The position numbers and the translations under genes were made by a program. A stretch of 64,000 nt of DNA from contig CM057452.1 of assembly GCA_016271365.2 (NCBI GenBank), positions 831,698,001 through 831,762,000 of the forward strand, in the 5' to 3' direction. The notes under the pieces were generated by a model. The model did not search any database. It saw only the letters and a list, made by a program, of their open reading frames with translations, and had not been told where the DNA came from. Numbering within the stretch: position 1 is the stretch's first letter; every line of letters begins with the position of its first letter. This DNA comes from Neoceratodus forsteri. Lineage: Eukaryota; Chordata; Ceratodontiformes; Ceratodontidae. Shown one piece after another: positions 33,343 to 44,789 of the stretch.

Positions 33343-34240
33343 CTAGTTAGCCACACCACATAGCCAAGGCATCCGTTTCTGCACTATCGTGCAGTCACTA
33401 TTTGGATGCTTAATTCTTATTCCTGTGTTAGAAGTCCTGCGGGCAGGAGAAGCAGGAAAGGAGGGCCCACAGCGAGTTTCTGGAGTACTGGAAACCAAAT
33501 TTGTCAGGGCCAGTAAGGAGCTACCAAAATCAAGATGGCTGGCTTGGCCCATAGCTTGACCAGAACCCTCTGTATTAGAGGGAAAGGAGAAAAGCATACA
33601 GAAACCTCCCTTTCTAAGAAATGGACAATGAGTCTTGCCCGAAAACTCCAGGCACTGGAGCAAGCAAGCAGAAACGCAGCAGTTTTGTGTTGTATGAAGA
33701 TGCAAACAGTTCTATGTCCAGACAACCCCATTTTTTGAAGCGATCGACCGTGATGAAGTCTGAAAGTTCCCATTCGTGGAAGAGCACACTGGACTGGTTG
33801 AGGCAATCCACTAGTGCCTTCAGGGTACCAGGGAGGAACACCGCCAACAGGAAGATGTCACGTTCCATGCCCCAGTTCAAAACTTCCATCACCTGCCTGC
33901 AGAGACTGTACGAATACACTCCACCTTGTCAGCTGATATAGTACGTCACCAAAATATTGTCTGCATGGATCAGCAGCAGATTTCCTGGAAGGAGGGCAGT
34001 GAAGGCCTGTAGACCCCACAGAACAGCCCTCACCTCCAGAGTGTTGCAATGAAGAACCTTATCCATAGGTCCCCACTGGCCCTGGGTTCTGAAGGGGTCC
34101 AGATGACCACCCCATCCCACACCTGAGGCATCTGTAGTCATTACCAAGAAGGAGGAGGATGGCTGGAGGAACAGGGACCTCGTCTTTAGGTTGAGGCAGT
34201 CAAACCACCAGAGCAGTGAGCGATGTAGAGGTGTCACTTA
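33343..34240 (-). pseudogene. DIRS-like RNase H and adjoining methyltransferase-like region
   Basis: RNase H: FLVMTTDASGVGWGGHLDP (about 34155-34095), NTLEVRAVLWGLQA, LLIHADNILVTYYIS; all three acidic motifs are recognisable. Downstream: FHEWELSDFITVDRFKKWG and a LFASSYNTKLLRF block, then VFGQDSLSI, and in another frame FPLIQRVLVKLWAKPAILILV. That order is the one seen between RNase H and recombinase in DIRS elements (the DAM-like region). Stops and shifts at about 33920 and 33620. Confidence 0.8.
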
Positions 34241-34244
34241 TGAG

Positions 34245-35360
34245 ACACTCCAGCTCATCTGAATGCTGTGTCCACTGCACCCTGAGGAACCACTGAGGGG
34301 TCCTCATGAGGAGGCAAGTCTGAGAGATAATCAAGATGGCAGCCACCATCAGGCCGATTAATCTTAGAAGACATCTAGCCAATAAATAAATCACTGGTGG
34401 AGACTGACTATGCCTGGGACACCTGTTGTGGAACAGTCAGAGGTTAAAAATGCCTAAACCAGCCCTATGTCCACAACAACCCTTATATATTGGAGCCTCT
34501 GGCAGGGGTGAGAGTAGAAATGCCCAAACCAGCTCTATGTCCAGAACAGCCCTTATATATTGGAGCCTCTGGCAGGGGTTAGGACCGACTTTGGCTCTTT
34601 GACCAGTATACCCAGCGGGCTAAACAACTGTCAAGTCTGAAACACTATGTAGACCACGGTGTCCCAAGATGGGACTTTTAACAGACAGTCATCTACGTAG
34701 GGGAAGACATACAGGCTCTCCCTGTGCAGGGCAGCAGCCACCATGGCAAATACTTTGATAAGTACACACTGTGCAGAGTACAAACCAAAGGGCAAGCCAC
34801 GAAATTAGTAGTGCAAGCGCTAGAGCATGAAACGCAGATATTCTCTGTGAGTTGCGGATTTTGTCATGAAGGTATGCATCCTTCATATCCAGTGCCACCA
34901 TCCAATCTCCTTTCAACAGGAGGGGACTACAGGGAGGCCACTCTCAACTTCCTGCATTCTATGAAAATCAGTCTTTGTAGGTCTAGAACTGGCCTTAGGT
35001 CCCCGGGTCCATGCTGGAACCAGAAATTACCACGAATAAGAGCCTTGGGACAAGCTCTAAGCCCTCTGGCAGACGAGGAACCACCTCCAGCAGGAAAACA
35101 AGATGTCCCAGGGATATCAGTTGAGCAATGGGGGGGGGGTGGTCACCAGAGGAACAGTTGAGTTCTATGGAGTGTCCTTGTTGAACCACCTCCAATGCCC
35201 ATGCATCTGTAATGATCCCCCTCCATTTTTGTAGAAAAGGGGAGATGCAACCTCTCCCCAGAAGATGATGTATATTGAGGTCTCTGGGACCCATATCTTG
35301 GGCCTCTTGAATAGCTATGGCCTGGATGGGCATACAGCCTGTGAAAAGAACCATAGCCCT
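34245..35360 (-). pseudogene. DIRS-like reverse transcriptase (several frames)
   Basis: GDWMVALDMKDAYLH (about 34905-34865) is the first catalytic motif region. KVFAMVAAALHRESLYVFPY followed by VDD (about 34760-34690) gives an intact YVDD catalytic box, in a frame different from the first motif. Upstream, about 35350-34995, are the finger/linker parts, and downstream frames (34394-34240) lead to RNase H. DIRS RTs have this GDWM..D motif and Y(L/V)DD box. Confidence 0.8.
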
Positions 35361-37520
35361 TTCACCAGGGCATAGGGTTCAAAGTATGCAGGGATCTAAG
35401 AGTCACTTTAGAGGACTGTCAATCCATTAAAAGCATTTTCAAAAATGAATGCCAAACAATTCATCACAGATGACTGTAGTACATCTGCAACAAATCTAGC
35501 TACTCTCAGCCAAGCATGGTGGCAAAGGCATATCCCAGATGCAGCAGCCCTGGCAGCAGCATCAGAGGCATCATATGCAGACTGCAGCAGATGCTTACCG
35601 GCCTCTTGGCCATTAGCAATAGTCTCTTGAGCCAGTATTTTATCCTGGTCCTCTGAAAACTTTTCAGCAGGGGTAGTCAGAGTCTTCCAAAGGCATTTCT
35701 AATGTTTAATCATATATGCCTGATAGTTTCTTAGGCCTAGGAAAGCAGAAGCAAATGTTCTCTTCCCCCATTACATCCGGCTTCCTCAGCTCCTTATCAG
35801 GAGGAAGAGAGCTCATGTTCTTGGGAGCCTTTGCTCTGTCATGAGCAGCCATAATTATTACTACAGAGTCTGTTTCAGGGCGATGAATATTAAGGATTTG
35901 CAGTAGGGGCTGGATGTTGTTTCTCAGCCCTCCTATGAACTTGTAGGTAGCTGAGCTGGCCTGTACCAGGCTGCCAAATCTGCATCTTCCAAGGGCAGAA
36001 TTGACTGGACCAATAATCAATGTTGGAAAGGTGGGAACCTCCAAAAACTCCAATTTCTCTTGGAGGAATCCTCCTCTTCTGCCTGAAACTCCAGTTTAAC
36101 CTGAACCTGTTTAAAGAAGGCCTGAAATGAAAAATCCTCAGGTGGAGACCTTGGAGTGTTTTTCACACTCTCCTCTGAGCAGGAGGATAGAGTGAAGCCT
36201 GACTCCATTACATATATTGCTTCTTCTGCTTCTTCATCTTCCATAGCCTCCTACTCCTTCTCCCTATACTTTGGATTATGCTCCAGTTTGTCATCCATGT
36301 TGGCCACCATTGGCTGAGGGTCGATGGGACGAGGAAACAAATGAGGAGGAGCAGTCAATGGTTATCCTGTCGACAGAGACTGTTCCGGACCCAGCACTGC
36401 AGCATGGACAAAGAACTGGAGTGTCGATGGTTAAGGCTGATGTATGACCAGCCGAGGGTATCAGAGTGGGCGATGGTAGCAGCGGCAGCAAAAGATGCTG
36501 GAACAGGGCTGGCACAGAGGGCTGAAGTGTTGGATGCCTTGCCTCGTGTCACGCCAGTGACCCAAGTTTGGGAACGAGCCAGGGTCATCGGGAGCCAGCC
36601 AGGAGGGGGAGGAAGCAGGATCCATCAGCCGAAAGGCAGCTCTCCCAGAGAGGAACCCTGTCACCCACCACAGTTCCACTGCCCCCAGGTGGAGGTCCGA
36701 GGGCAGTGCAAACAGTCGGGTGGCAAGCAGTGGGAGGGAGGGCACCTCTGAACCTCAGCGTGCACATGCCACCACATGCGCACGTGGCCAAGGCACAGGG
36801 AACACTGGGAGTAAAATCGGAGATAAAAATTAAAAACAAAAAAAAAAAAAAAAAAAGATGCTGGAACAGTTCAGACATGGTTTGCTACAACAGCTGTGTG
36901 TCAACAGGACTCAAAAGTGTAGACAATGGCTGAGCCATCAATAGGAGAGAGATGAGCTGATGCCAGACCCTGACCTTGGTGTCAAAGACAGTCGGGGGGG
37001 GGGGGGGTGAGCTGCAGCACCCACGACAGAAGCTTGCAACCCATCTTTATCAATAGGCTTACCACACTGAAAAAGTGAAAGAGAATGGTCTGGTGATACG
37101 GCCTTGTCCTTTCACCGCATGTCCTTCTCTAAGAGGTGGTGTTTCTTCAAGGATTTTGAGTACTTATCCTTTTTCTTTGATGAGCCAGCAACAGCTGCTG
37201 TCAACCGTAGGGATCGAAGAGCCAGCAGTGAACTGGGAACAGAAGGGGTTGGTGATGGTTAAGCTTCTTTTGCCACAACTGTTTCTCCATTTCTTGAAGT
37301 TTAGGAAAGGCTTCTAAAGCCTTCTTGCTACATCTTCCTGGTTACCCAGTTAAAACTCTGGCAGACTGAGCAGACTTTAATGTCATGGTTTGCACTGAGG
37401 CAAAGGATACAAACAGAGTGGTCACTGTCTTTATAAATCTTAACGTCACCACAAGAGCAATAATGAAACAACGGCTCCTTGTCTTTCAGCGATGTGAGAC
37501 ATAGCAGCATTAGCAAATGC
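35361..37520 (-). pseudogene. DIRS-like ORF1 (gag-like protein), with a SINE inserted
   Basis: N-terminal zinc-knuckle-like segment: CSCGDVKIYKDSDHSVCILC followed by a second Cys cluster (37460-37355). Next a basic SKKKDKYSKSLKK stretch (37185-37145), an acidic/Ser-rich part (MEDEEAEEAIYVMESGF, 36244), and MSSLPPDKELRKPDVMGEE (35825-35770), a motif typical of the gag-like ORF1 of DIRS elements. The SINE at 36507-36852 splits it. Multiple frameshifts. Confidence 0.75.
36507..36852 (+). mobile_element. SINE family 2, full-length copy with 17-bp target duplication
   Basis: AAAAGATGCTGGAACAG repeats at 36490-36506 and 36853-36869. The element starts GGCTGGCACAGAGGGCTGAA (A-box-like), has AAGTTTGGGAACG (B-box-like, about 36564-36576), a GC-rich body and an A-run (36838-36852). 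A homologous copy is at 63012-63379 (minus). tRNA-derived Pol III SINE by these features. Confidence 0.85.
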
Positions 37521-38903
37521 TTGCAAGTTCAACTCATTCTCGGCAGCTGTGGACCAAGGAGTGGTTGATAGTGGGAAGTGGGAAAAAGAACTGAAGCATG
37601 CTGGGGACGCCCACGTTACACAGGCACCAAGGTGTTTTGCCTTGTGTGGAGCAAGCCAGTAAAAAATTACCACGTGGTCCTGATGCCAACAGCGTACAAT
37701 CCCATGATGTGGCTCGATGGCAGAAGATATCTTTGAAGAAACTCTACCAAACATTTAATCTAAAAGATTTCTTTTACATATTAACATTTTATGACAATTA
37801 CAAAAAAAATGTACGAACAAAATTACACATTCCAGGCTGTGCATCAGTCTCAATCAGTGCACATCACAGATCACAGGAAAGTGAATACAACACGGGGTGT
37901 CCATCAAATGAGCTTGATACATGTCCTGTTGTGTGTTACTGCTTACATATTGCACAACATTTTTTCAGTGTTACCTGAGAGAGGAGCAACAATGGTGCAT
38001 ACCTACAGCACTAGATGACCAAGTGAGACATGAAAGTTAAATTATGCCCCTGTGCTGTGGCAACTAAGAAACCCACAATGAAACCAACAAAGATCTACCA
38101 GATAATGTGGTCTTAGCCATTGTTTCAGCTCTTCCAAAAGGAAAGTCTCGGCCTCCTTGTCTGCTGTGATGTGGGTGGTCTAAAAGTTAATCCCAGCCAC
38201 AGCAGACCTGCAGCTTGAGAGTAAAAACACACAAAATTGTGACATTTTCTGTCTGCATTCCTATGGTATGTTTCAGCATGGCACTCATATTCAAAAAGGA
38301 TTTAAATAAAACATTTGTGAAAAGTACGGATATACATTCCTGATTTTTAATAATACTCCTCGATTGTTATTGTCTTTTTCTTTGTCTAATTCACTTTCAT
38401 TCATGCAATTTATCAATGTGCCCATTGTAAATGAGCTACTTTTGGTCTACAGCAACTGCTGCTGCCTCCCTTGGGACTTCAATGAAAACAAAATTCTGGC
38501 TCCCTTTGGATCAAAATTAAACTTAACCGGTTACCAAAAGCTAAATAAATAAATAAAATAAACTTTATTACACAGCAGAAAGCACTATGTTATCTTTGCT
38601 ACCTACCACGGCAGTTTTATACTACAAGCTAACGTACTCAAAAAATGGATATTAAAAAAAAATGTATGGTCATTTTAAACTGTTTAGTACCAAATATAGT
38701 ACACTGCTGATTGTGCTTTCACTGACTGGATAAATGTAATGTGTTAATTTCTTCTGGCAAATACTTGTTGCATTATGCAGTGTTAACACTACGTAACTAT
38801 TGCCAAGAACACTGAATAAAAAAAACTAACTTCTAAACAAGGAATTTGGATTCCAGTTTTATGAACTACAAAACTGTGAGATTATTAGCTACACTCCCTC
38901 ATG
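37521..38903. other. Unassigned sequence
   Basis: 37521-37760 may be the leader of the DIRS element. The rest is AT-rich with an (AATA)n tract at 38543-38562 and shows no motif. Confidence 0.4.
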
Positions 38904-41900
38904 TACTAACATACTAAAAGCCAGCAGAATAGGCCAAACGGTCTGTCTTGTCTGCTCGAAAGCCAGCGACCTAATGGCTACTCGCCTCACCACACCCCCC
39001 AGCCCCCAAGAGGGTCTTCTCTATATTCAGTTTCCCCTTGCACCTGTCCCACCCCTTCCTGAAGCCCTCCACTGTGCCCTCCTCCACCAACCTCCAGGGA
39101 AGCGCATTCCACGGCTCCCCCCACCTTCTCAGTGAAAAAAATGCTTCCTACGTTCCCCCCTGTAATTTCCCCCTTCCAATTTCCACTCATGGCCTCTGGT
39201 TGCTCCCCCCTTCTTCAGCCTAAACAACTCCCTGGTTCCACTCCCAATTATTCCCTTTACATACCTGAAAACCTCAATCATGTCTCCCCTATCCCTCCTC
39301 TCCTCCAGTGAGTAAAGCCCAAGCTCTTCCAGTCTCTCCTCATAAGGCCTCCCCTCCATGCCCCGAATCATTCTGGTCGCTCTCCTCTGGACCCTTTCCA
39401 GCAGCGCTATGTCCTTCTTCAGATGAGTTCTCCAGAACTGTACACAGTACTCGAGCTGTGGCCTGACCAAGGCATTATATATAGTAAGGATCACCTCTCT
39501 GCTTCTGGGCATAATTCCCCCTGGCTATGCAACCCAGTATCCTGTTTGCTTTGGCTGCAGTTCTTCTACAATTTTCAGAGTTGTTCATTTTGACGTCTAC
39601 CAGCACCCCTAAATCCCTTTCCTCCAATGTGGCATGCAATGTGATCCCACCCAGGGTATATACATGGCCCGGGTTTTTGACCCCAAATGAAGTACTTTAC
39701 ATTTCCTGACATTACATTTCAGTCCCCACCTCTTTGACCACCCCTCCAGGGTATCCAGATGCCCCTGGACTGTCTCCTTCGCTTCCTCACAATCCACCTG
39801 TGCTCCCAGTTTTGAATAATCCACAAAGAGACTCAACCTATTCCTAACCCCCCACCCTATATCCAAGACAAAGGCATTGAACAAGAGTGGCCCCAATACT
39901 GAACCTTGAGGGACCCCACTGATTACCTTCCTGGGGGAGGATAGTATCCCACCAACCATTACCCTCTGTAATTGCCCCAAAAGCCAATTTCCAACCCAAT
40001 TTAGCTACTGTCCTCCCACCTCCATCTCCCCCAATTTTCCTATCAGTCCATTATGGGGTACTGAATCAAACGCCTTGGTGAAATCTAGGTATAGGACATC
40101 CATCGGCCTATGTCTATTCAAGGCCCCCGTCACCCAGCATAGAACGAGGTTGGTCTGACATGATCTCCCCAAAACAAAGCCATACTGTTTATCATCCTGG
40201 TGTCCTAACCTTTCCAAATGCCTCCCAAGCCTCTCCTTGATAAAGCCCTCCATTACTTTACCTACCACAGACGTCAGGCTGACTGGCCTATAATTCCCCA
40301 TCTCCTCCCTAGACCCCCCCCCCCCATAAGCCACCCTCCAGTCCTGTGGCACCCATCCAGTCTGCAGAGAGGTGTTAGAGTGCAGCCAGTGGAGCTGCCA
40401 GCACCTCCACCAATTCCTTCATAACCCTCGGATGTAGTCCAACCGGCCCCGGTGCCTTTTTAGTTTTTACTTTCCGAAGTGCTTCCCTCACCCTATCCAC
40501 TGTGATTTCTCCCCCAATACACTCCCTCATGCATCCTTCCTACTTCTTGGTCTGGCCTAGCCTGTGCCCTAGTTGTCTTTCCATCTTCTGGTCTCAGACC
40601 GAGACTGACCTCTCACTTTTGCCGACTCATCTCTCCCATCTGACTGTAGGGATCCCTTGTCATCCTCTGCAAAGATTGAAGCAAAGTACTCGTTTAGTAC
40701 CTCTGCCTGTTCCCCTGCTTCCTGAGCCCATCCTCCCCACAATCTTAATCCTGTTGATCTGTGTCCTCTCTTTTCTCTTCTCTCTCCTGTATCTATAGAA
40801 TCCCTTCCCTCCCCCCCAGATATCCCTAGTCAGGTTTATCTCCATCCCTGCCTTGGCACCCCTCACCGCTCTGGTGACCTTCCGGGCCAAAAGTTCATAC
40901 TCCCCTCACTCCTTATCCACCCTAGAACGTTTGAAATGTGCGTAGGCAGCCTTTTTATCCCTCACTGCCTCCTTCACCTCCCTAGTCCACCAACATGGCT
41001 TGCTGGTTCCACCACGCTTACGCCTTACTTTAGTACAGGACCTAGCAGCCTCTTGTACCCCTCCTTTAATGGTCTCCCACAATCTTCCAGCATCCATATC
41101 TGGCCTAATCATGTCCAACCTCTCCCTTAGAATTCTACCCATACCCACAAAGTCCACTCCCCTGAAATCAACCACTACTGTATGAGTGCGGTTTTCCTCC
41201 CCCCACCCCCAGATACAGCAGGAACCAAACCGTGGCATGATCTCTACCCGCCAATGGACTGCACATCTCCAGGCTCCTTATTTGATCACTATCTGCTAGG
41301 ACAACATCCAATATCCATCTCTAGTAGGTTCCCCCACCTGCTGAACCAGAAAGACATGCATCAGTCTCTGCTCCCCGATTACAGAGGATGTCATGGTGTC
41401 CCAGTTCACCCCGGCATATTACGATCACCCATGACCACCACCCTACCCTTTCCAAGGTCACAATGACCCGTGATGTTCTCAACCAACTTATCCTCCAGAG
41501 CCTCCTCTATTGCACAGGGCCTGTATACCACCCCTATCTTCAACTTCTTCCCTCCCCTCGTTTGCAGGGTTACCCAAATCGCCTCCACACCCTCCCTCCA
41601 CCCTCCTCTACTCCACTAAATATTATGTCATTTCTGACTATCAGTGCAACCCGCCCCCCCTTCCCACTCCCCTATCTTTCCTAAATATCCTGTAGCCCTC
41701 TAAGTTTAGGTCCCAATCATTTCTGAGTGGTCCACATCTCTGTAATTGCTGCCACATCTGCTGTTCCCTCAGCCAACATAGCCTGGAGTTCAGGTATTTT
41801 ATTGCTCAAACTCCTGGCACTGATCAGGACTGTCCTCCACCCCAACTTCTCCCCTCTCTCCAGTCCCCCCAACCCTGTGCAGTCCCTTTTCTGCCCAGTT

Positions 41901-42318
41901 TTCCTAGAATTCTCAACATAGTCCCTCACACTCCTCACGTGCCCTAGACCTGGACCCTCAAACAGCCCCCCTGGGGTCTTATTATTTTTAGACACCCCCT
42001 TTACAAGTTTAAACCCCACCTCTCGCCTATAAATCCAGCAAGTTTTAATTTCAAGATTTCCCTCCCCTCCATGTTGAGGTGTAACCTATCCCTGGCATAT
42101 AGCCCCTTATCCTCCCAGTCACCTAACAGCCCATATCCCTCTGCCCTACATCAGCCCCTGAGCTACTTGTTCACCTCTCTATGTTTTAGCCTGGTCTCAC
42201 CGAATGCCCTAGGTACCGGCAGAATTTATGAGAAAGAAATGTTGCTTATTATAGACTGACAAACCTTTGCCAGCTCCTGGAATGTAGCTTGTATTTCTAG
42301 CTCACTATTCCCTTCCTG
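38904..42318 (-). mobile_element. CR1 LINE B, 5' truncated inside ORF1
   Basis: 3' end (TACTAACATACTAAAAGCC on the plus strand) at 38906. Minus-strand order: ORF1 esterase C-terminus (42260-42060), endonuclease with SARSLSNKIPELQAM (about 41850-41800), a GDRNMPG box (usually GDFN) near 41410, and ILDVVLADSDQI; linker (41238-40500); RT RPVSLTSVVGKVMEGF (40290), VLYLDFTKAFDSVPHN, SGVPQGSVLGPLLFNAF, catalytic box FVDY (second Asp replaced by Tyr, about 39820), and C-terminus VRPQLEYCVQFWRTHL ... RMIRGMEGRPYEERL. Several frameshifts. A TACTG microsatellite (42313-42340) marks the 5' junction. Confidence 0.9.
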
Positions 42319-42319
42319 T

Positions 42320-43035
42320 ACTGTACTGTACTGTACTGTGTCAATTTACTAGACTTGGTCAATTTCACAACTGCAATCTAAGACACACTGGCCTCATAAC
42401 TTTCTGGGAGAAGTCTGCATTTCCCTTTTTTGCATCATATCTTTATTTAAAGTGATTTAGTCAGATTCACATCTGACTCCTTATTTTATAGGTTATGTTG
42501 GTGAAAGTCATTCCACCCAGTTTTCAATATTTTATTTATTATCCGTGTGTAGATACAAGTGATCGTACTTCTGCCCAGACAAGGTGAGCCAGCCAATTAC
42601 TTTACCTCCCGACTGATGAGCACACCCCCGCGCTATGAAGGTAGAGCATGGGGGCATGCCCCATTGAAATGAATGAGGCTCAATTTTGCATCCTATTTAA
42701 AACCTTACAATGCGAGTTGGAAATTAATGAAGGCCATCATTTGACAATGACTTTCATAGACATAACCTATAAGATAAGGTAAGTCTGTCTGAAATTCAAT
42801 AAACTGACTAAATCACTTCAAGTTTTAAAGGCAAAAATTACATACAACAGATAAGACAACATGCAATACAAGAACTTGGAATACTGTTATGATGAAACCA
42901 TAAACATGAATACACTTTACACAAAACTAAACCCATACCTGTAATGAAAAACTGGAATTAATCAGGAAAGAATACAAAATGACATTATAAATACAGTACT
43001 TGTGTAATTAAAATCAGCAATGTGGGCTTCAATCA
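42320..43035. other. Unassigned AT-rich sequence; weak inverted repeat
   Basis: 42440-42500 and 42745-42820 look like inverted copies: AAGTGATTTAGTCAG and CTGACTAAATCACTTCAAG; TATAGGTTATG and CATAACCTATAAGATAAGG. This suggests a foldback/MITE of about 400 bp (roughly 42446-42826) whose ends were not resolved. Confidence 0.5.
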
Positions 43036-43039
43036 CCTC

Positions 43040-44128
43040 CCCCATTTTCCTATTAGACCACCTCCTCCTTTGGTGGTAAACAGCGTACACTCTGGGGAGG
43101 GGAGGGTGACCAGTGGGGTACCACAAGGGGGTCAGTGTTAGGCCTGGTACTTTTTAATAGCTATGTTAGTGACATGGCAGGACTGGGAGAGAGGGAGGGT
43201 ATGCCTGTTTGCGAATGACATAAAGGTCAGCAACAGGGTGGATACACAGGGGGGAGCAGAGAGAATGAGGTAGGACCTAGAAAAGTTAGAAGAGTGGTCA
43301 AAAAGGTAGCAGCTAGAATTCAACGCAAAGAAGTGCAAGATTATGCACTTGGGGCATAAGAACCTGAGGGCGGAGTACACACTTGGGGGACAGGTACTAG
43401 CTGTCACAAGGCAAGAGAGGTGACCTGGGAGTTACCATTACCAATGACCTGAAGGTGGCAAAGCAGTGTGAGAAGACAGTGGGAAAGGCTAACCAAATGC
43501 TTGGTTGCACAGGAAGGGTAGTACCCGCAGGAGGAGGGAGTAAAACTTCCCCATTACACATCATTAGTGAGACCGCACATTGAGTACTGTGTGCAGTTCT
43601 GGAGGCCCCACCTTCGAAAGGACAGAGACAGGTTGGAGACAGCGCAGGAAAGAGCTACCAAAATGGTGCAGGGCCTGCATCGAAAGCCCCAAGAAGAAAG
43701 GCTTACGGAATTAAACTTGTACTCCCTTGAAGACAGGAGGAGGCAGGGGGATATGCTACAGACATTCAGATATCTCAAGGGAATAAACAAGGTACAGGTA
43801 GAAACCACGTCCCAAAGGAAAGGATGTTCTAGAACTAGGGGTCACAATATGAAGTTAGAAAGGGGTAGGATCAGCGTAATGTGAGGAAATTCTTCATGGA
43901 GAGCGTAGTGGACGACTGGAACAGTCTCCCAGGGGAGGTGGTGGGGGCTACAATGATCACGGGTTTTAAGAATGCATGGGATAAACACATGGGTATCTTA
44001 GATAAAAGTGGTGTGTGGATGACTGCCCCCCAGTAGTGGCTTGGGGAGCACTACTGGAGGGAAGTTTTCGGGTTGATTAAGTGGGCCAACTGGTCCTCAT
44101 CTGCTGACAGCATCTATGAATCTATGAT
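43040..44128 (+). mobile_element. CR1 LINE copy with ATCTATGA octamer tail (5' truncated)
   Basis: Plus strand RT: SGVPQG-GSVLGLVLFNSYVSD (about 43105-43170), LFANDIKVSNRV (catalytic Asp replaced by Asn, 43205-43240), FNAKKCKIMHLG, PHIEYCVQFWRPHLRKD and ATKMVQGLHRKPQEERL ... YSLEDRRRQGDM. 3' UTR ends with two tandem octamers ATCTATGA (44112-44127). Multiple stops. Confidence 0.85.
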
Positions 44129-44299
44129 GACTCTGTGCCTCAAAGAACTCATTCCCTCCCAAAGAAGGGTGACCTCGGCCAGGGGCAAAGAATCCAGGAA
44201 ACCTCTACAGCTATGAAGAAAAAATTACTCCCTCTCCCACAGGACATATGCGAGTCCATCCAGCGCCAGGCTCTGCAACACCAGGGTTCTCCACTGGGT

Positions 44300-44665
44300 C
44301 AACATCGGGGTCACACATGAGACCCAAGTATTTGAATGCACTGTCCTGCCAGAACCAGCAGCACCCAGATCCCACCGGGATAGGGCCCCCACCCTTTTTC
44401 TCCCACATCCTCCATCCCAGACAGCAATGACACCAGACCCTGCTCTACTGGTCTGGAGGAGATGTGTGACACTTCATGCACAACCTCTATGCAAACTGGC
44501 TGCAACTTAAGTACCCTTTCCCTCCCACATATACCACACACTGGGGATACTGTGGGGTTGAACTGATTGACTACACTAGGTGTGCAATGCAGTCTATGAA
44601 TTAATTTAAACTGCAACTCTTTATTTAGTTTTTGTTTACCAGGTAGGGTGCACTGAGCATACATT
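44300..44665 (-). pseudogene. L1/Tx1-type LINE ORF2 C-terminal fragment
   Basis: Minus strand: NKELQFKLIHRLHCTPSVVN, then FNPTVSPVCGICGRE. This matches the Cys-containing region C-terminal to the RT of L1/Tx1 LINEs (an (I/L)HRLY.TP ... SP.C..CG pattern). Nothing upstream of it remains. Confidence 0.6.
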
Positions 44666-44789
44666 TACTTATTTTCAGGCACAACCCAGGAGAGTACAAC
44701 CAGTGGACCTTATACAATGACAGGAAGAACACAAAGATCTTTTACAAAGCAGACTGGACTAATACGGGGGGCACATTTGTAAGTGCAAC

